Assembly (NCBI GenBank): GCA_002099365.1 | Contig: MSED01000003.1 | Coordinates: 62,001 to 126,000, forward strand | Direction: 5' to 3' | Source: Phialophora verrucosa | Taxonomy: Eukaryota > Ascomycota > Eurotiomycetes > Chaetothyriales > Herpotrichiellaceae | Length of the DNA stretch: 64,000 bases | Shown: piece by piece, positions 11,451 through 22,554 of the stretch | Position numbering within the stretch: position 1 is the stretch's first letter | Layout of the letters: each line of letters begins with the position of its first letter | Position numbers and translations under genes: made by a program | Notes under the pieces: model-generated | The model's input: the letters and a program-made list of their open reading frames with translations, nothing else | Told to the model about the DNA's origin: nothing | The model's database searches: none

Positions 11451-13232
11451 ATGCTTCGCCGAGCACCTAAGAGCCTGTCTAGGCTCACGACGAGACCTGC
11501 AATAAGATCAATAGCATCAAAGCCGTTTATGGCCGTGACACCCCGTTATATGTCCTCATTGCCAACAGTACAGCCCCCAGTCTCTGGCTCGGTCCCTGCG
11601 GACTCCTTCCAACTTCTATCGACCGAACAAAAGGCTGGAGATGCCGAAGACATCTTGTTTCAGCAACAGGTGGAAGATGTGAAGAAATGGTGGGCATCGC
11701 CAAGATACAAGGGCATCAAAAGGCCCTACACCCCGGAAGATGTGGTTAGCAAGAGAGGAGCATTACAACAACAGTACCCGAGCTCGCTCATGGCTCGGAA
11801 ACTCTTCAACCTGCTTGCAGAAAGGGCAGCGCAAGGGGAGCCAGTACACACGATGGGAGCTATTGACCCGGTACAGATGACGCAACAGGCTCCCAACCAA
11901 GAGATTCTCTACATCTCCGGATGGGCGTGCTCCTCTGTTCTCACGACGACGAATGAAGTCTCGGCAGACTTTGGCGACTACCCATACAATACCGTACCGA
12001 ACCAAGTCCAGAGACTCTTCAAAGCCCAGCAACTGCATGATCGCAAACACTTTGACTCGCGAAGGAAGATGACTGCCGAGGAACGAAAGAATACCCCATA
12101 CATCGACTACATGAGACCCATTGTGGCCGATGGCGATACTGGGCACGGTGGACTTTCTGCTGTGATCAAGCTGGCCAAGCTCTTTGCCGAGAATGGTGCC
12201 GCCGCAGTACATTTTGAGGACCAACTTCACGGGGGTAAGAAATGTGGTCATTTGGCCGGCAAGGTCTTGGTCCCGGTGGGTGACCACATCAACAGGCTTG
12301 TTGCGGCCAGATTCCAGTGGGACCTGATGGGCACCGAAAATTTAGTCATTGCTCGGACAGACTCCGAGAGTGGAAAGCTACTCTCCAGCGCCATTGATGT
12401 CCGGGATCACGAATATATTCTTGGTGTGACGGAAGACACGGAACCACTGGCTGAAGTCCTACAGGAGATGGAAATAAACGGCGCCCCCGGACCCGAAGTC
12501 GATATCTTCGAGGCCGAATGGGTTAAGAAACACAAGCTTGTTACGTTTGATGAAGCTGTCGAAGCGCATATCAAAGCCGAGGGTGGGGATGCGTCAGGAT
12601 ATCTTGCAAAAACAAGGTCAGATCGCAACATGTCCCTCACCAAACGACGCCAGCTGTCTTCGGAGTACACCAAGTCGCCTGTGGTCTGGTCTTGTGACGT
12701 TCCACGGACGAGAGAAGGCTTCTACCATTACCGAGCAGGACTACCCGCAGCGACAAAGCGGGCTATTGAATTCGCTCCGTACGCCGACCTTCTTTGGCTA
12801 GAGACGGCGGACCCCAGCGTGCACAAGGCTGCCGGATTTGCTAGGGAAATCCGCGACCAATATCCTGGCAAGCAGCTGGTATATAATTTGAGCCCATCGT
12901 TCAATTGGATGGGCCAAGGCTTCGACGACGCATCATTGAAATCCTTTGTCTGGGATTTGGCCAAGGAAGGGTTTGTGCTTCAGCTTATCTCTCTCGCGGG
13001 TCTCCACTCCACGGCCACTATCACACATGAGCTCTCGAAGGCTTTCAAGGAGGATGGAATGCTAGCCTACGTCAAGCTGGTACAGAGCCGAGAGAAAGAA
13101 CTCGGTGTGGATGTCCTGACCCATCAAAAATGGAGTGGTGCTCCGTATATCGATGGCATCATCGGGGCTATCCAAAGTGGCAGCAGTTCCAGTAAGAGTA
13201 TGGGCGAAGGGAACACAGAGTCTGGTTTCTAA
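11451..13232 (+). CDS. mclA: mitochondrial 2-methylisocitrate lyase (isocitrate lyase family)
   Basis: Cleaves 2-methylisocitrate to pyruvate and succinate, the last step of the methylcitrate cycle. The 593-residue single-exon protein begins with an Arg/Ser-rich mitochondrial targeting region of ~40 residues ([15 protein letters not shown]...), unlike glyoxysomal isocitrate lyases, which start directly at the enzyme core and run to about 540 residues. The catalytic KKCGH motif is at 263-267, followed by [22 protein letters not shown] supplies metal and substrate ligands. The start at 11451 is preferred over an in-frame ATG at 11280 because it exposes the targeting peptide. No peroxisomal tripeptide is present: the protein ends in SGF. 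A plain isocitrate lyase is the alternative, but the targeting sequence and the divergent methylcitrate synthase favour this call. Confidence 0.85.
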   Translation: MLRRAPKSLSRLTTRPAIRSIASKPFMAVTPRYMSSLPTVQPPVSGSVPADSFQLLSTEQKAGDAEDILFQQQVEDVKKWWASPRYKGIKRPYTPEDVVSKRGALQQQYPSSLMARKLFNLLAERAAQGEPVHTMGAIDPVQMTQQAPNQEILYISGWACSSVLTTTNEVSADFGDYPYNTVPNQVQRLFKAQQLHDRKHFDSRRKMTAEERKNTPYIDYMRPIVADGDTGHGGLSAVIKLAKLFAENGAAAVHFEDQLHGGKKCGHLAGKVLVPVGDHINRLVAARFQWDLMGTENLVIARTDSESGKLLSSAIDVRDHEYILGVTEDTEPLAEVLQEMEINGAPGPEVDIFEAEWVKKHKLVTFDEAVEAHIKAEGGDASGYLAKTRSDRNMSLTKRRQLSSEYTKSPVVWSCDVPRTREGFYHYRAGLPAATKRAIEFAPYADLLWLETADPSVHKAAGFAREIRDQYPGKQLVYNLSPSFNWMGQGFDDASLKSFVWDLAKEGFVLQLISLAGLHSTATITHELSKAFKEDGMLAYVKLVQSREKELGVDVLTHQKWSGAPYIDGIIGAIQSGSSSSKSMGEGNTESGF

Positions 13233-13832
13233 TGGCTAAGGAACATATGTCCCTAGGCTTCAGACTCACATCGGTCAGTTCGGAGGTGAACAGGATGTGT
13301 GCCGGCTCCGGTGACCGGGTTGATCAAAGACTGTATATACATTCGTCAGAAGTTATGAGACCTTGAAGAAGCACTCCGTAGCAGCACAATCGATCTCGCT
13401 GTGCTCGTCCTGCCAGCACTGCGTTTTGTCGCTTAATCAGCCTGGAAAGCACTGGGGAATCGCCACGAAACGCCTATCGCTTATCGATTAAATTTTTTGT
13501 AAGGCTGGGAAAAACTGTGACGCAGCGGGTCGGGGCGCGGGCTGATTCAGATTTTGTCTCATAGGCTGCAGGCTCAGGTCCGCTGCGGATGGCCCCCTTC
13601 ATCAGGAATATTTCTATCGGGAAAGATTTTGTACGTGGCATTAGGTTTTCTATTGACCCTCTCCTCATTTTTGGGCTGCTGCGGCACTGGGGCAAGAAGT
13701 ACATATCTCAAAGTGCCTGGCGAGGGTTCTCGCCATTCTTTTTCAATTTCCACCCCTCAGAGGATTTCCGGCCCGCGCTGCGCGACATTTTCTGGCATGC
13801 CACACCTTGAAAGTCCTCCCTCACCTCCCGCC
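13233..13832. promoter_or_regulatory. upstream region of EF-3
   Basis: This 600-base gap holds the 3' end of the lyase transcript and the promoter of EF-3. The frame of EF-3 stays open far upstream (to about 13554) but without a matching protein start, so this is read as leader. Pyrimidine-rich stretches at 13655-13675 and 13790-13830 fit a strongly expressed gene. Confidence 0.45.
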
Positions 13833-16800
13833 ATGGCCGCGTCCGTCGTCCCCTCCAAGTCTGAATTCTCGGGAGTCGCTGTTACATCAGAGGAAGTGAG
13901 CAGCATTTTCAGGACGATCGTCGACACCGACTCGGCCCAGATATCCCTCGATGCCGCGTATGCGCTCACAAATCTCCTTATTCAATCAGTAGGCATTCGA
14001 GGCCTCCTTTCCTACAATTTAATACCGGAGATCAAGAAAGCGGCGGCCGACAAGAAGAATGGCTCAAAACGAGAAAGTGCCATGTTCATCCTGGGCGCCA
14101 TGTTCGAGCGATTTCCCCGCGAACAGCCCCTCAGTGAGGTGGTCTTCCTTGTTCAAGAGGGAGGTCTGTTCAATCTGGTCCTCGACGGATTAGCGGACAA
14201 AGGCTCTTCTGTCCGCGAATCGGCACAGTATGCAGTCGATGAACTCTTCAAGAATCTCTCGCCCGAGGCAATGGTCGTCGGCCTCATTCCAGCTCTCCAA
14301 CAGTACCTGTCCAAACCCACTGGAAAATGGCAGGGAACCGTTGGTGCATACCAGCTATTGGGGAAGATGGCGGACAAGGCCCAGATAGGCACCGGATCGA
14401 AAGACGAGGAACTAGCCAAAGATGTGCTGAGAGAGTCAATGGGCAAGACGCTGAAGGAACTCATTCCGATTGTCGAGGGTGGAATGCACGACCTGAAGGC
14501 CGAAGTCGCCAAAGCTGCAACCAAAACCATGAACTCCCTTACAACGCTGCTTCAGAACGACGATGTCGCTCCTCGGATACCCCTGCTCATCGAAACTATG
14601 AAGAACCCCTCCGCACAGACGCTCCAGAAAGCCATTCATGCGCTTTCCCAAACCACCTTTGTCGCTATTGTCACCTCGCCCGTCCTCGCGCTTCTCACGC
14701 CGTTGCTCGAACGATCTCTGAACACTCCCACGACGTCCCAAGAAGTTCTTCGACAAACAGTAGTCGTCGTCGAAAACTTGACCAAGCTGGTTCACGATCC
14801 GATCGAGGCCAGAACCTTTTTGCCCAAACTGCAGCCCGGAGTGCAGAGAGTCAAAGACAACGCCTCATTGCCCGAAGTCCGCGAGTTGGCCACACGAGCT
14901 GTGAACGTCATGAAAAAGGCGATGGGTGACGATCAAGACGGTGTGACTAACGGTCAAATCGCAAGGACAAGTACAGACGACGTTCTCAAAGTGCTCGACA
15001 GCCAAATCCGAGGACAGGGAGGTCTGCAAAAGGAGGATATGGCAGTCTGGAAACAGGGCCAGATATATGTCTCAGAACTGGTCAGAGAAGATGTCAACGC
15101 TCGAGTATTCTCTCGTATTCCCGCCCAAGTCGGCCCTTATCTCAAATATATGATGCCCGAGCAGCACCGTGCAGCGGTTGCTGAGGGCGTTCGGAAGCAC
15201 TTCCTCGAGGAACATCACAAGAAGTTCGGAGCCCCCATTGTCGAGGATCCGAATGAGGTGGAGATCGTGAATGCGGAGTTCTCTCTAGCTTATGGTGGCA
15301 TGCTGCTATTGTCTCACACCAACCTTCGCCTCCTTAAAGGCCATCGCTACGGCCTTTGTGGTCGCAACGGTGCTGGAAAATCGACCTTGATGCGAAGCAT
15401 TGCCGAAGGGAAGTTGGAGGGTTTCCCACCTAAAGAGGTCCTGAAGTCATGCTTCGTCGAGCACAATCAGGGCGAAGACGCGGATATCACTATCCTTGAA
15501 TATGTGTCCAAGGATCCCGAGATCGCCAAAGAAGGGCGCGAACGCATCTCGGAAGTCTTGAGCGAGGTCGGATTCACTGCTGGCCCGGAAGGAAGACAGT
15601 CCCATAAGGTTGGCTCGTTGTCTGGAGGGTGGAAGATGAAGTTGGCGTTGGCAAGAGCTATGCTTATGCGTGCCGATGTCTTCTTGCTTGATGAACCCAC
15701 CAATCATTTGGATGTTGCCAATGTCAAGTGGCTTGAGGAGTATCTCCAGACACACACCGAGATCACGTCGCTTATCGTATCCCACGACTCCGGCTTTCTC
15801 GACGCGGTCTGCACCGACATCTACCACTACGAGAACAAGAAACTGGTTCACTATCCTGGCAATCTTGCCGCGTTTGTCAAAGTCAAACCGGAGGGTAAGA
15901 GCTACTACACGCTCTCTGCCTCTCAGGTCCAGTTCAAGTTCCCTCCTCCTGGTATTCTGAGTGGTGTTAAATCAAACACCCGATCGATCATCCGGATGAC
16001 AAATGTCAGCTATACATATCCTGGTGCATCGAAGCCTAGTTTGACCGATGTGTCGTGTCAGCTGAGCTTGTCGTCTCGAGTGGCAATCATCGGCGCCAAC
16101 GGTGCGGGCAAATCTACCTTGATCAAGCTGCTGACCGGTGAAACCATTCCTCAGACTGGCAAAGTCGAAAAGCACCCCAATCTTCGTATCGGATACATCA
16201 AGCAGCACGCTCTTGAGCACGTGGAGATGCATATGGAGAAGACGCCGAACCAATATCTGCAATGGAGATATGCCAACGGCGACGATCGAGAAGTGCTCAT
16301 GAAAGCTACTCGACAACTGACCGACGAGGACCGGGCACAATTGGACAAGTGGATTGACCTCGGGGACGGCAAGGGTGGAAGGCAACTCGAAAACTTGATT
16401 GGTCGACAAAAGTACAAGAAGACATTCCAGTATGAGGTCAAGTGGAGAGGAATGCTTCCCAAATTCAACAGCATGGTGTCTAGAGAGACGTTGCTCGAAT
16501 GGGGTTTTCAGAAGCTAGTCCAGGAGTTTGACGACCATGAGGCGTCACGAGAAGGTCTCGGGTACCGTGTCCTGGAACCCAAGATCATCGCAAAACACTT
16601 TGAGGATGTCGGCCTGGACCCGGAGATTGCTAACCACAACGAGATCTCCGGCTTGAGCGGCGGTCAAAAGGTAAAGGTGGTGCTGGCTGGTGCGATGTGG
16701 AACAACCCTCACTTACTCGTGCTGGATGAGCCCACCAACTTCTTGGATCGAGACTCCTTGGGTGGTCTTGCTGTTGCCATCCGTGACTACAAAGGAGGTG

Positions 16801-17156
16801 TTGTCATGATCAGTCATAACGAAGAGTTTGTTGGGGCTCTCTGCCCGGAGCAGTGGCATGTCGCGGACGGACGAGTGACACACAAAGGTCACCTTGCCAT
16901 CGACCTTAATCGGTTTGAAGACTCGCGTCCAGGGTCGAGCAATGTTTCCTCGGCCGTCTCGAGCGCTACTGCGTCTGCAGTCAACTCTGGAGCGGAAGAT
17001 AACAGCGAGATGAAGTTCAAGTCAAAGAAGAAGAAGACGAAGCTCACCCGCGCTCAAATGAAGGAGCGAGAAGTGCGGAGGAGGCTGAGGCACATCGAGT
17101 GGTTGAACAGCCCCAAGGGCACCCCTCATCCACCAGACACCGACGATGAAGCATAG
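13833..17156 (+). CDS. TEF3: translation elongation factor 3 (EF-3), ABC-F ATPase
   Basis: Fungal-specific ribosomal ATPase that releases deacylated tRNA from the E site. The product is 1107 residues, somewhat longer than yeast EF-3 (1044). The order is HEAT repeats (roughly 30-340), a four-helix region, then two ABC domains. ABC1 has the Walker A GRNGAGKST near 509-517, signature SLSGGW and LLDEPTNHLD. ABC2 has GANGAGKST near 753-761, a chromodomain-like insertion around 863-920 (YEVKWRGM...), GLSGGQ and VLDEPTNFLD. The C terminus is the family's lysine-rich ribosome-binding tail (KSKKKKTKLTRAQ). The ATG at 13833 sits in a strong context (cgccATGgcc). One in-frame ATG at 13797 is possible but poorer. 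The gene is intronless in its coding part. Confidence 0.97.
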   Translation: MAASVVPSKSEFSGVAVTSEEVSSIFRTIVDTDSAQISLDAAYALTNLLIQSVGIRGLLSYNLIPEIKKAAADKKNGSKRESAMFILGAMFERFPREQPLSEVVFLVQEGGLFNLVLDGLADKGSSVRESAQYAVDELFKNLSPEAMVVGLIPALQQYLSKPTGKWQGTVGAYQLLGKMADKAQIGTGSKDEELAKDVLRESMGKTLKELIPIVEGGMHDLKAEVAKAATKTMNSLTTLLQNDDVAPRIPLLIETMKNPSAQTLQKAIHALSQTTFVAIVTSPVLALLTPLLERSLNTPTTSQEVLRQTVVVVENLTKLVHDPIEARTFLPKLQPGVQRVKDNASLPEVRELATRAVNVMKKAMGDDQDGVTNGQIARTSTDDVLKVLDSQIRGQGGLQKEDMAVWKQGQIYVSELVREDVNARVFSRIPAQVGPYLKYMMPEQHRAAVAEGVRKHFLEEHHKKFGAPIVEDPNEVEIVNAEFSLAYGGMLLLSHTNLRLLKGHRYGLCGRNGAGKSTLMRSIAEGKLEGFPPKEVLKSCFVEHNQGEDADITILEYVSKDPEIAKEGRERISEVLSEVGFTAGPEGRQSHKVGSLSGGWKMKLALARAMLMRADVFLLDEPTNHLDVANVKWLEEYLQTHTEITSLIVSHDSGFLDAVCTDIYHYENKKLVHYPGNLAAFVKVKPEGKSYYTLSASQVQFKFPPPGILSGVKSNTRSIIRMTNVSYTYPGASKPSLTDVSCQLSLSSRVAIIGANGAGKSTLIKLLTGETIPQTGKVEKHPNLRIGYIKQHALEHVEMHMEKTPNQYLQWRYANGDDREVLMKATRQLTDEDRAQLDKWIDLGDGKGGRQLENLIGRQKYKKTFQYEVKWRGMLPKFNSMVSRETLLEWGFQKLVQEFDDHEASREGLGYRVLEPKIIAKHFEDVGLDPEIANHNEISGLSGGQKVKVVLAGAMWNNPHLLVLDEPTNFLDRDSLGGLAVAIRDYKGGVVMISHNEEFVGALCPEQWHVADGRVTHKGHLAIDLNRFEDSRPGSSNVSSAVSSATASAVNSGAEDNSEMKFKSKKKKTKLTRAQMKEREVRRRLRHIEWLNSPKGTPHPPDTDDEA

Positions 17157-17701
17157 GGGTGGACGACAGAGCAGCTGGTTTGAGATTCTGGAGATCATAG
17201 CGCTGGCGTTAATACCAATAGACTGGCGTGGGTCGTTTCCGGCGTGAATATATGCATGATAGACTAGAGGTTATGACAAAAATGACACTGTTGAATGGCA
17301 TTATGATAGCCAAATTTGTGCAAGTCCCAGTGGTTTCTAAGACTCTCATTGCTTCGTGCCATAACATATCAGCCAGCAGGGTTTCCTGTTCCCCAGATGG
17401 TGCAATTCCCTCAGGGGTTCGTAAAGGTTCACCTGAAGGATGTCGACTGAGTTCGACGAACAAAGGGCGAATCGAAATTGTCATGAACCAAGTCTTGGCC
17501 GGTTACCATCGGCATTCTGCCCCAATCATTGTGAATGACGTTTGACAATATTCCGAGAAAGTTCGGGGAACTCTAGGACGTTCCTAGAGAGTCGACACCG
17601 AAACAATATCCACAACCTGTAATACCCGGAAAAGAAAGCTGGTTTCTCTTGCGTCCCCGACGCCATCTTACAGCTGCATACAAGTTAGTTACTCGTACAC
17701 G
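17157..17701. other. intergenic region between EF-3 and PLP protein gene
   Basis: About 545 bases with the EF-3 3' region and the promoter of the next gene. A 105-codon frame at 17228-17545 has no recognisable content and is not called. Confidence 0.45.
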
Positions 17702-18694
17702 ATGACTGGGCCAACGGAGCCACAATCAAACACCACATCAAGCTCGAACTCGAACTCGAACCCCATGGCGATGAAAGCCCCCATCCCCATTCAACTCAAC
17801 CCGCAGCGCGCCGCAGTCCTCGCCCAAAACCTGTCGTCGATCCAATCCCGCATAGCCAGCACGCTATCGTCCCTTCCTTCCCCCCGATCCGCCCGCCACG
17901 TCCGCCTCGTCGCCGTGTCCAAGTTAAAACCCGCCTCCGATATCCTCTCGCTGCACTCCCCACCACAATCCGCACCCTCAGACCCCTCTGCCACAGGTCC
18001 CGGCCACCAGCACTTTGGCGAGAACTACGTGCAGGAATTACTGGAGAAATCCAGACTCCTGCCACGCACGATAAAATGGCATTTCATCGGGGGGTTACAG
18101 TCGAACAAATGCGCGCAGCTGGCGAGGGAGGTGGAGCCGCTCTGGGCCGTGGAGAGTGTCGACAGTGAGAAGAAAGCCAGCTTACTCGACAAGGGGAGGG
18201 GAGAGCGGAATCAAAGGCTACGGAAGGAGTTTGGCGACAAGTGGAAGGCCGAGTTCGAGGGCAATGGATGGGAAGAGAAACTCCGGGTATTTATCCAGGT
18301 GAACACCAGCGGAGAGGAGAGCAAATCGGGCTTGGAGCCGGAGTCGTCCGACTTAGTCTCCCTGGCCAAGTTCATCAAGAGTGACGAGTCGTGTCCGAAT
18401 CTGCACCTGCAGGGCTTGATGACGATTGGGGCTATTGCTCGATCCAAGGCCACAACGGCCGAGACGGAGAATGAGGATTTTATCACGCTCCGCGCGACAA
18501 GGGACAAGATCGTAGAAGAGCTTGGGCTAATGGGCAAGGAAGAGCTTGAGCTGAGTATGGGAATGTCCGAAGATTTCGAGTCCGCTGTGCGACTGGGCAG
18601 TAATGAAGTGAGGGTGGGGAGTACGATCTTTGGGGAGAGGCCAGCTAAGAAGGATGCGAAGGTCATTGAGGATACCGAACCGGAGAAGAAATGA
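17702..18694 (+). CDS. pyridoxal-phosphate homeostasis protein (YggS/PROSC family)
   Basis: Small PLP-binding protein with the alanine-racemase N-terminal TIM-barrel fold, thought to buffer free PLP rather than to act as an enzyme. The 330-residue protein has the PLP lysine at K74 in LVAVSKLKP, followed by HFGENYVQEL, WHFIGGLQSNK, VNTSGEESKSG, LQGLMTI, and LSMGMSEDFESAVRLGSNEVRVGSTIFG, which spans the phosphate-binding region. The first ~25 residues are a low-complexity Ser/Asn stretch encoded by a short tandem repeat near 17741-17763. A second ATG at 17765 would remove that stretch and is a credible alternative start. It is tail-to-tail with the AP-2 alpha gene, with 215 bases between stop codons. 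Confidence 0.93.
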   Translation: MTGPTEPQSNTTSSSNSNSNPMAMKAPIPIQLNPQRAAVLAQNLSSIQSRIASTLSSLPSPRSARHVRLVAVSKLKPASDILSLHSPPQSAPSDPSATGPGHQHFGENYVQELLEKSRLLPRTIKWHFIGGLQSNKCAQLAREVEPLWAVESVDSEKKASLLDKGRGERNQRLRKEFGDKWKAEFEGNGWEEKLRVFIQVNTSGEESKSGLEPESSDLVSLAKFIKSDESCPNLHLQGLMTIGAIARSKATTAETENEDFITLRATRDKIVEELGLMGKEELELSMGMSEDFESAVRLGSNEVRVGSTIFGERPAKKDAKVIEDTEPEKK

Positions 18695-18909
18695 GCCGTC
18701 TCCAAGTCGGAGTCGTCAGATGCATCCCAACCACACTCGGTGGATTAAGAAGGCATGTTTGAATTAGGCGCTCATGGACCACGATGCCCAGTATATGCTT
18801 CCGTGCGAGTGATGCTGCTCGCACAAGTAAAACGCTGACACCACCTTCCACGATGCTCGGAAATGGTTGAAAGGAAGGAACCCAGATCTCCTCAACCTGC
18901 ACACAAAGG

Positions 18910-21865
18910 CTACGCGGGAGATCCTTTTACGAGCCGCTCTTGCATTTGATCGAGCAAGATCTTCGGAATCGTCTCTTGCGTCGCACGAATGGTCAAGCGG
19001 AACATCTGCGAGCAAGTCAGTTACAGCCCTTCGAACGACGATGCCTAGGGATGGAGATGACACATACCTTCTGCTGTTGATTCGGCTCCAACCTCAACAA
19101 GCAACCCGTCTTACCCTTCTCCAGCTGCAACACTGCGCATCCGACAATGTTCTTTGGGTTCGGATCGACGTTGTCCAAAATCCGCCATCGAAACCCAGTA
19201 ACCGTATCACGGACAAACTTTTCATTCATCCCCGCAGATGGGCTGCGCAGGCCAAATGTGCTCTGTGCCTCGAGCGGTCCGGCCCCAATCTGCTTCCATC
19301 GTTTGAAGAAATCTTCCGCTGAAAGCTCCGATGGGTCCATAAACCTGTGAGCGAGAATAGGAAGTTTCAATGTGTACCCTTGAAGTGCACCGGCAAGATA
19401 TGAGATGCGGATTGTCGGTGGCTCAGAAAAAGGCGCGACGGAGGTGCAGACCACAGTCTGCTGTGCCTGCGAACCGGCATCAATGCTGGAGTCGGGCAGG
19501 CTCTTTGTATCAATCTTGAGATCAGGCGCTGATTTGTTGTCGAGGGTTGTCGTAAATGAGCCGATGGAGAACGACGCTTTGTTGGTGAAGTAGAGTTTGA
19601 TCACACCAAGATGGCCGCGGTATTCCGCTCGAACGCCAACCTGAATCTGTGGATCCTCAAATAATACGCCTTCGTTAGCAAAGTACATTTGCTCGTATCC
19701 CATTTCCCAGTCTGGAGAAAGATGGGCGGCGCTGGCGAGATTGGGCATAGTCGCATCGTTGCTATGGCCGTTCATATCCAAACCTTCCAGGTCCTTTGCA
19801 GCGCTCGTGGTTCCGTTTTGTCCGTTTTGTGCAGGTTTCGCTGAAGCACCGTTTGTGCCATTAGTGTTCACAGCCGTTCCGTTGACAGTGGTAGTAAAGC
19901 TTCGTTTCAGGCCGGTCTGTTGGGCAAGAAGGACTTCCTTTTCGTCGGCGTTAGCATCTTTGCCACCGACAACCCACGTTCTCCTCTCGCTAGTGCCTGC
20001 ACTCTTCTTGTGTAACCTTTGCAGAAGGATCGAGGTTCGTTCTGAGAATGGCGGCATTTCATCGCAGATTGTGCGAAGAAGATCATCCGTAGGTAGTGTT
20101 GCAATTGTAAGATACTCGCAAGCCCGCTGCTGCAGTTCTGAGTCGGGTGAATGGCTATAGAATTGGAACATCTGTAGCAGCTGAGGCTTGATCTCTGGGA
20201 ACAAGTTGACAAACTTAACAAAGGTTGACAACAGCAATGCCCGCGTTGGATCCGGTGCTGATATCATCTTCGTCTGCAGCACCATCAACTGTTCGATCGG
20301 GCTGCAGCCTTTGTTGTCGGCGATCAAATGTCCAAACTCTCCAAGAACGTATCCGCCAATTTTGACAAGAGTGTCATGGCAAGTATCGGCTTTGAGATAG
20401 TCAAAGATATGTTGGGCAGCGTAAGGCTGGAGCTCCTCGTTGTTTGTGACGATCTGGACGACACGTTGCCAAACTTCGTCGCTGACATGATCACCGGCCA
20501 TAGCGAGCAGCCGGAGGGAAATGTCGATGTACCATTGAGCGTCGGTCGCATACTTCTCGGTCAAAATGGCGATTTTAAGGGTCATTTCTTCCCGGATGGA
20601 GAAGTCGGCGGATTGTAGGTACTTGAGCAGTTCATTGACGATAGACTGTGCATTGGTGATGTCACACATGCTGTAAAGCAGATCTAGACCTTTTCGCCGC
20701 ACACTGATATCTCGGTCTCGCAAAGAGCCAATAATGATATTTTGGTGTCGTTTGATGGGGTCGAGGGTCACCGATCTCGCTGCGAAATGAGTCATCGCAT
20801 CCAAGCCCAAGTACCGCACATTCGTTTCGCGGGACTGAATGAACTTGCCCAACTTGGAAGATATCTGCATCATGAGCTGGTGTTCTGTGTCAAGGTGGAT
20901 GAGTAGGTTGATCGCTTCGAAGAGGACAGCATTCTGGGCATTGTTTTGTTGTACGTTTTTTGGTGTCTCTGTGGCGGCTTGCATGATGGCTTGGAGGGAT
21001 TCGCGGATGATGTCCCGGACATGTGAATCTTCTGTTTGAACGGTCAGTACAACTCAGCAACGGACCAGTGGAACTTGCCTGAAGGAGGGTAATATTGTAG
21101 CAACTTCAAGAACTTGACCTGAATCCACGGACATGGCACTTTGTAGTACAGGTAATCAGGTGAGATGTCGTTCTCGATGACAATCTTCCTCAGCCTTTGC
21201 GCAGCTTTGACATAACTCCCTTTGAATGCGTCCGGGTTGTCCTGGATCAGAGCCATGACGAGGGAGGTAACGGACAACACCACGCCCATGTCCGGATCGT
21301 CCATCAACGACACTATCCTTTCGGCCCATTCCCGTTGGATGATAGCTGGGTGTTTTCGATACAGACGCAGCAGCGTCAGGGCCGCTTTCTTCTTGACAAA
21401 GGACTTGGACGTGGGAGATATCAGCAGTCGATGAACGTCTACGCTCAAGGCCTCTCCCATCTCCCGACCCCCAACATTGGCCACAGCATGCAGAGCCAGG
21501 CAGTTGTTGAGTTCATTGTGGTCCACCAGGTCCTTCCGAATGCTGTTGACTACCAAGGGCAGGAGTTCGTGCTGTTCGTGCAGGAAAAGGGTCACCGCGA
21601 GATACCCAATTTGCTTCTCTGAATACTTGGTTGCGGAGATGAGGTTGACGGCTTCAAGGTGTCCAAAGTCGACATTGTAGCCCTGGATGTAGATATAGAG
21701 CAGCTTGCAGACATATTTCTTTTTCTGATAGCCGTCCAACTTCTCGCTCTTGAACTTTTGGCGGATGTTGGCCAATTCCTTGTTGATTCGCTTCTCCTCC
21801 AATTCTCTGGCTCGGGCGTTTCGCAGGTCGGCGATGAACTGGACGAGACCACGCATGGACGACAT
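18910..21865 (-). CDS. APL3: AP-2 adaptor complex alpha subunit, three exons
   Basis: Large alpha-adaptin of the AP-2 clathrin adaptor, acting in endocytosis at the plasma membrane. Proposed exons are 21865-21079, 21031-19068 and 19005-18910, giving 948 residues. The N-terminal trunk of armadillo-like helices (MSSMRGLVQFIADLRNAR, then GYLAVTLFLHE and GREMGEALS) is followed by a low-complexity Ser/Thr/Asn/Gly hinge around residues 600-690 and a C-terminal appendage (ear) domain. The first intron starts with GC, not GT; splicing there gives YYPPSEDSHVRD, which matches the conserved alpha-adaptin sequence. The second intron joins LEPNQQQK to MFRLTIRAT and completes the ear; without it the protein would end in an unrelated tail. 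Confidence 0.93.
21032..21078 (-). other. GC-AG intron in AP-2 alpha
   Basis: The donor reads CAG|GCAAGT and the acceptor ACAG. Splicing in phase 1 restores PPSEDSHVRD. Read-through would run into a stop a few codons later. GC donors with AAGT are the usual non-canonical class. Confidence 0.8.
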
Positions 21866-22554
21866 TGTGATAAGTCAGAGAGCGACCACGCCCTAGACAG
21901 CCCCAGGGCCGTGCGCGCGCTGGATGCTGAGTACTGGGGCGGGGGTATTGCTGCGTCAAGGAGGACAAGCGGTTGTCAACGGAACGACTGGATGATGTCT
22001 CGGTTATCACAACCCATGGTCTTCAAACACTGCAAGCGTGACAGAAAGACGGTGTGTCATGATACTGTGAGGTCCAACAGAGCAATGGACAGCTGAGTAA
22101 AGAATAAGAATAACTCGTATTCGAAAGATGATGTGAGGTTGTTCACAGGGCCGGCCGCCTTCGCCCGCAGTTGCCCTCCTGCCCGGAAGCGCCAATCCCT
22201 CACCCCTGTGACGATCGCGCTTCCCAATTTAGCGCCTAGCAATAGACTCACTTCGCGACCAAAGCTCGGATATTTCACTTTCCGCTCCGATCAACATTAT
22301 GTGCACCTCTTCTTACAGCTTTTTCTGACAGCAGGTCTAGAGATAGAAAGACGGAGCACAGTCTTGTACGGAGTATGACGGAGACGATCCTTGATGTCGC
22401 AATTGACCTAGGAGACTGGCGCTCACACTGAAGAAGCCCACATAATTTCGGTGGAACTGACTACTGTCCAGATTGTACTCATTTATATCCTTCTATCTCG
22501 CTACTACGTTCTCTTAGCCACGCGATGGCACCGATGCCATTCCAGACCCTCTAA
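21866..22554. promoter_or_regulatory. AP-2 alpha promoter and ISN1 3' region
   Basis: This 689-base region precedes the AP-2 alpha start and follows the ISN1 stop on the same strand. I see no further gene. It contains a GC-rich half near 21890-21960 and an AT-richer half. Confidence 0.45.

Noticed and set aside
11451..13232. Glyoxylate-cycle isocitrate lyase (acuD)
   Set aside because: The product has a mitochondrial presequence, is longer than the glyoxysomal enzyme and lacks a peroxisomal targeting tripeptide.
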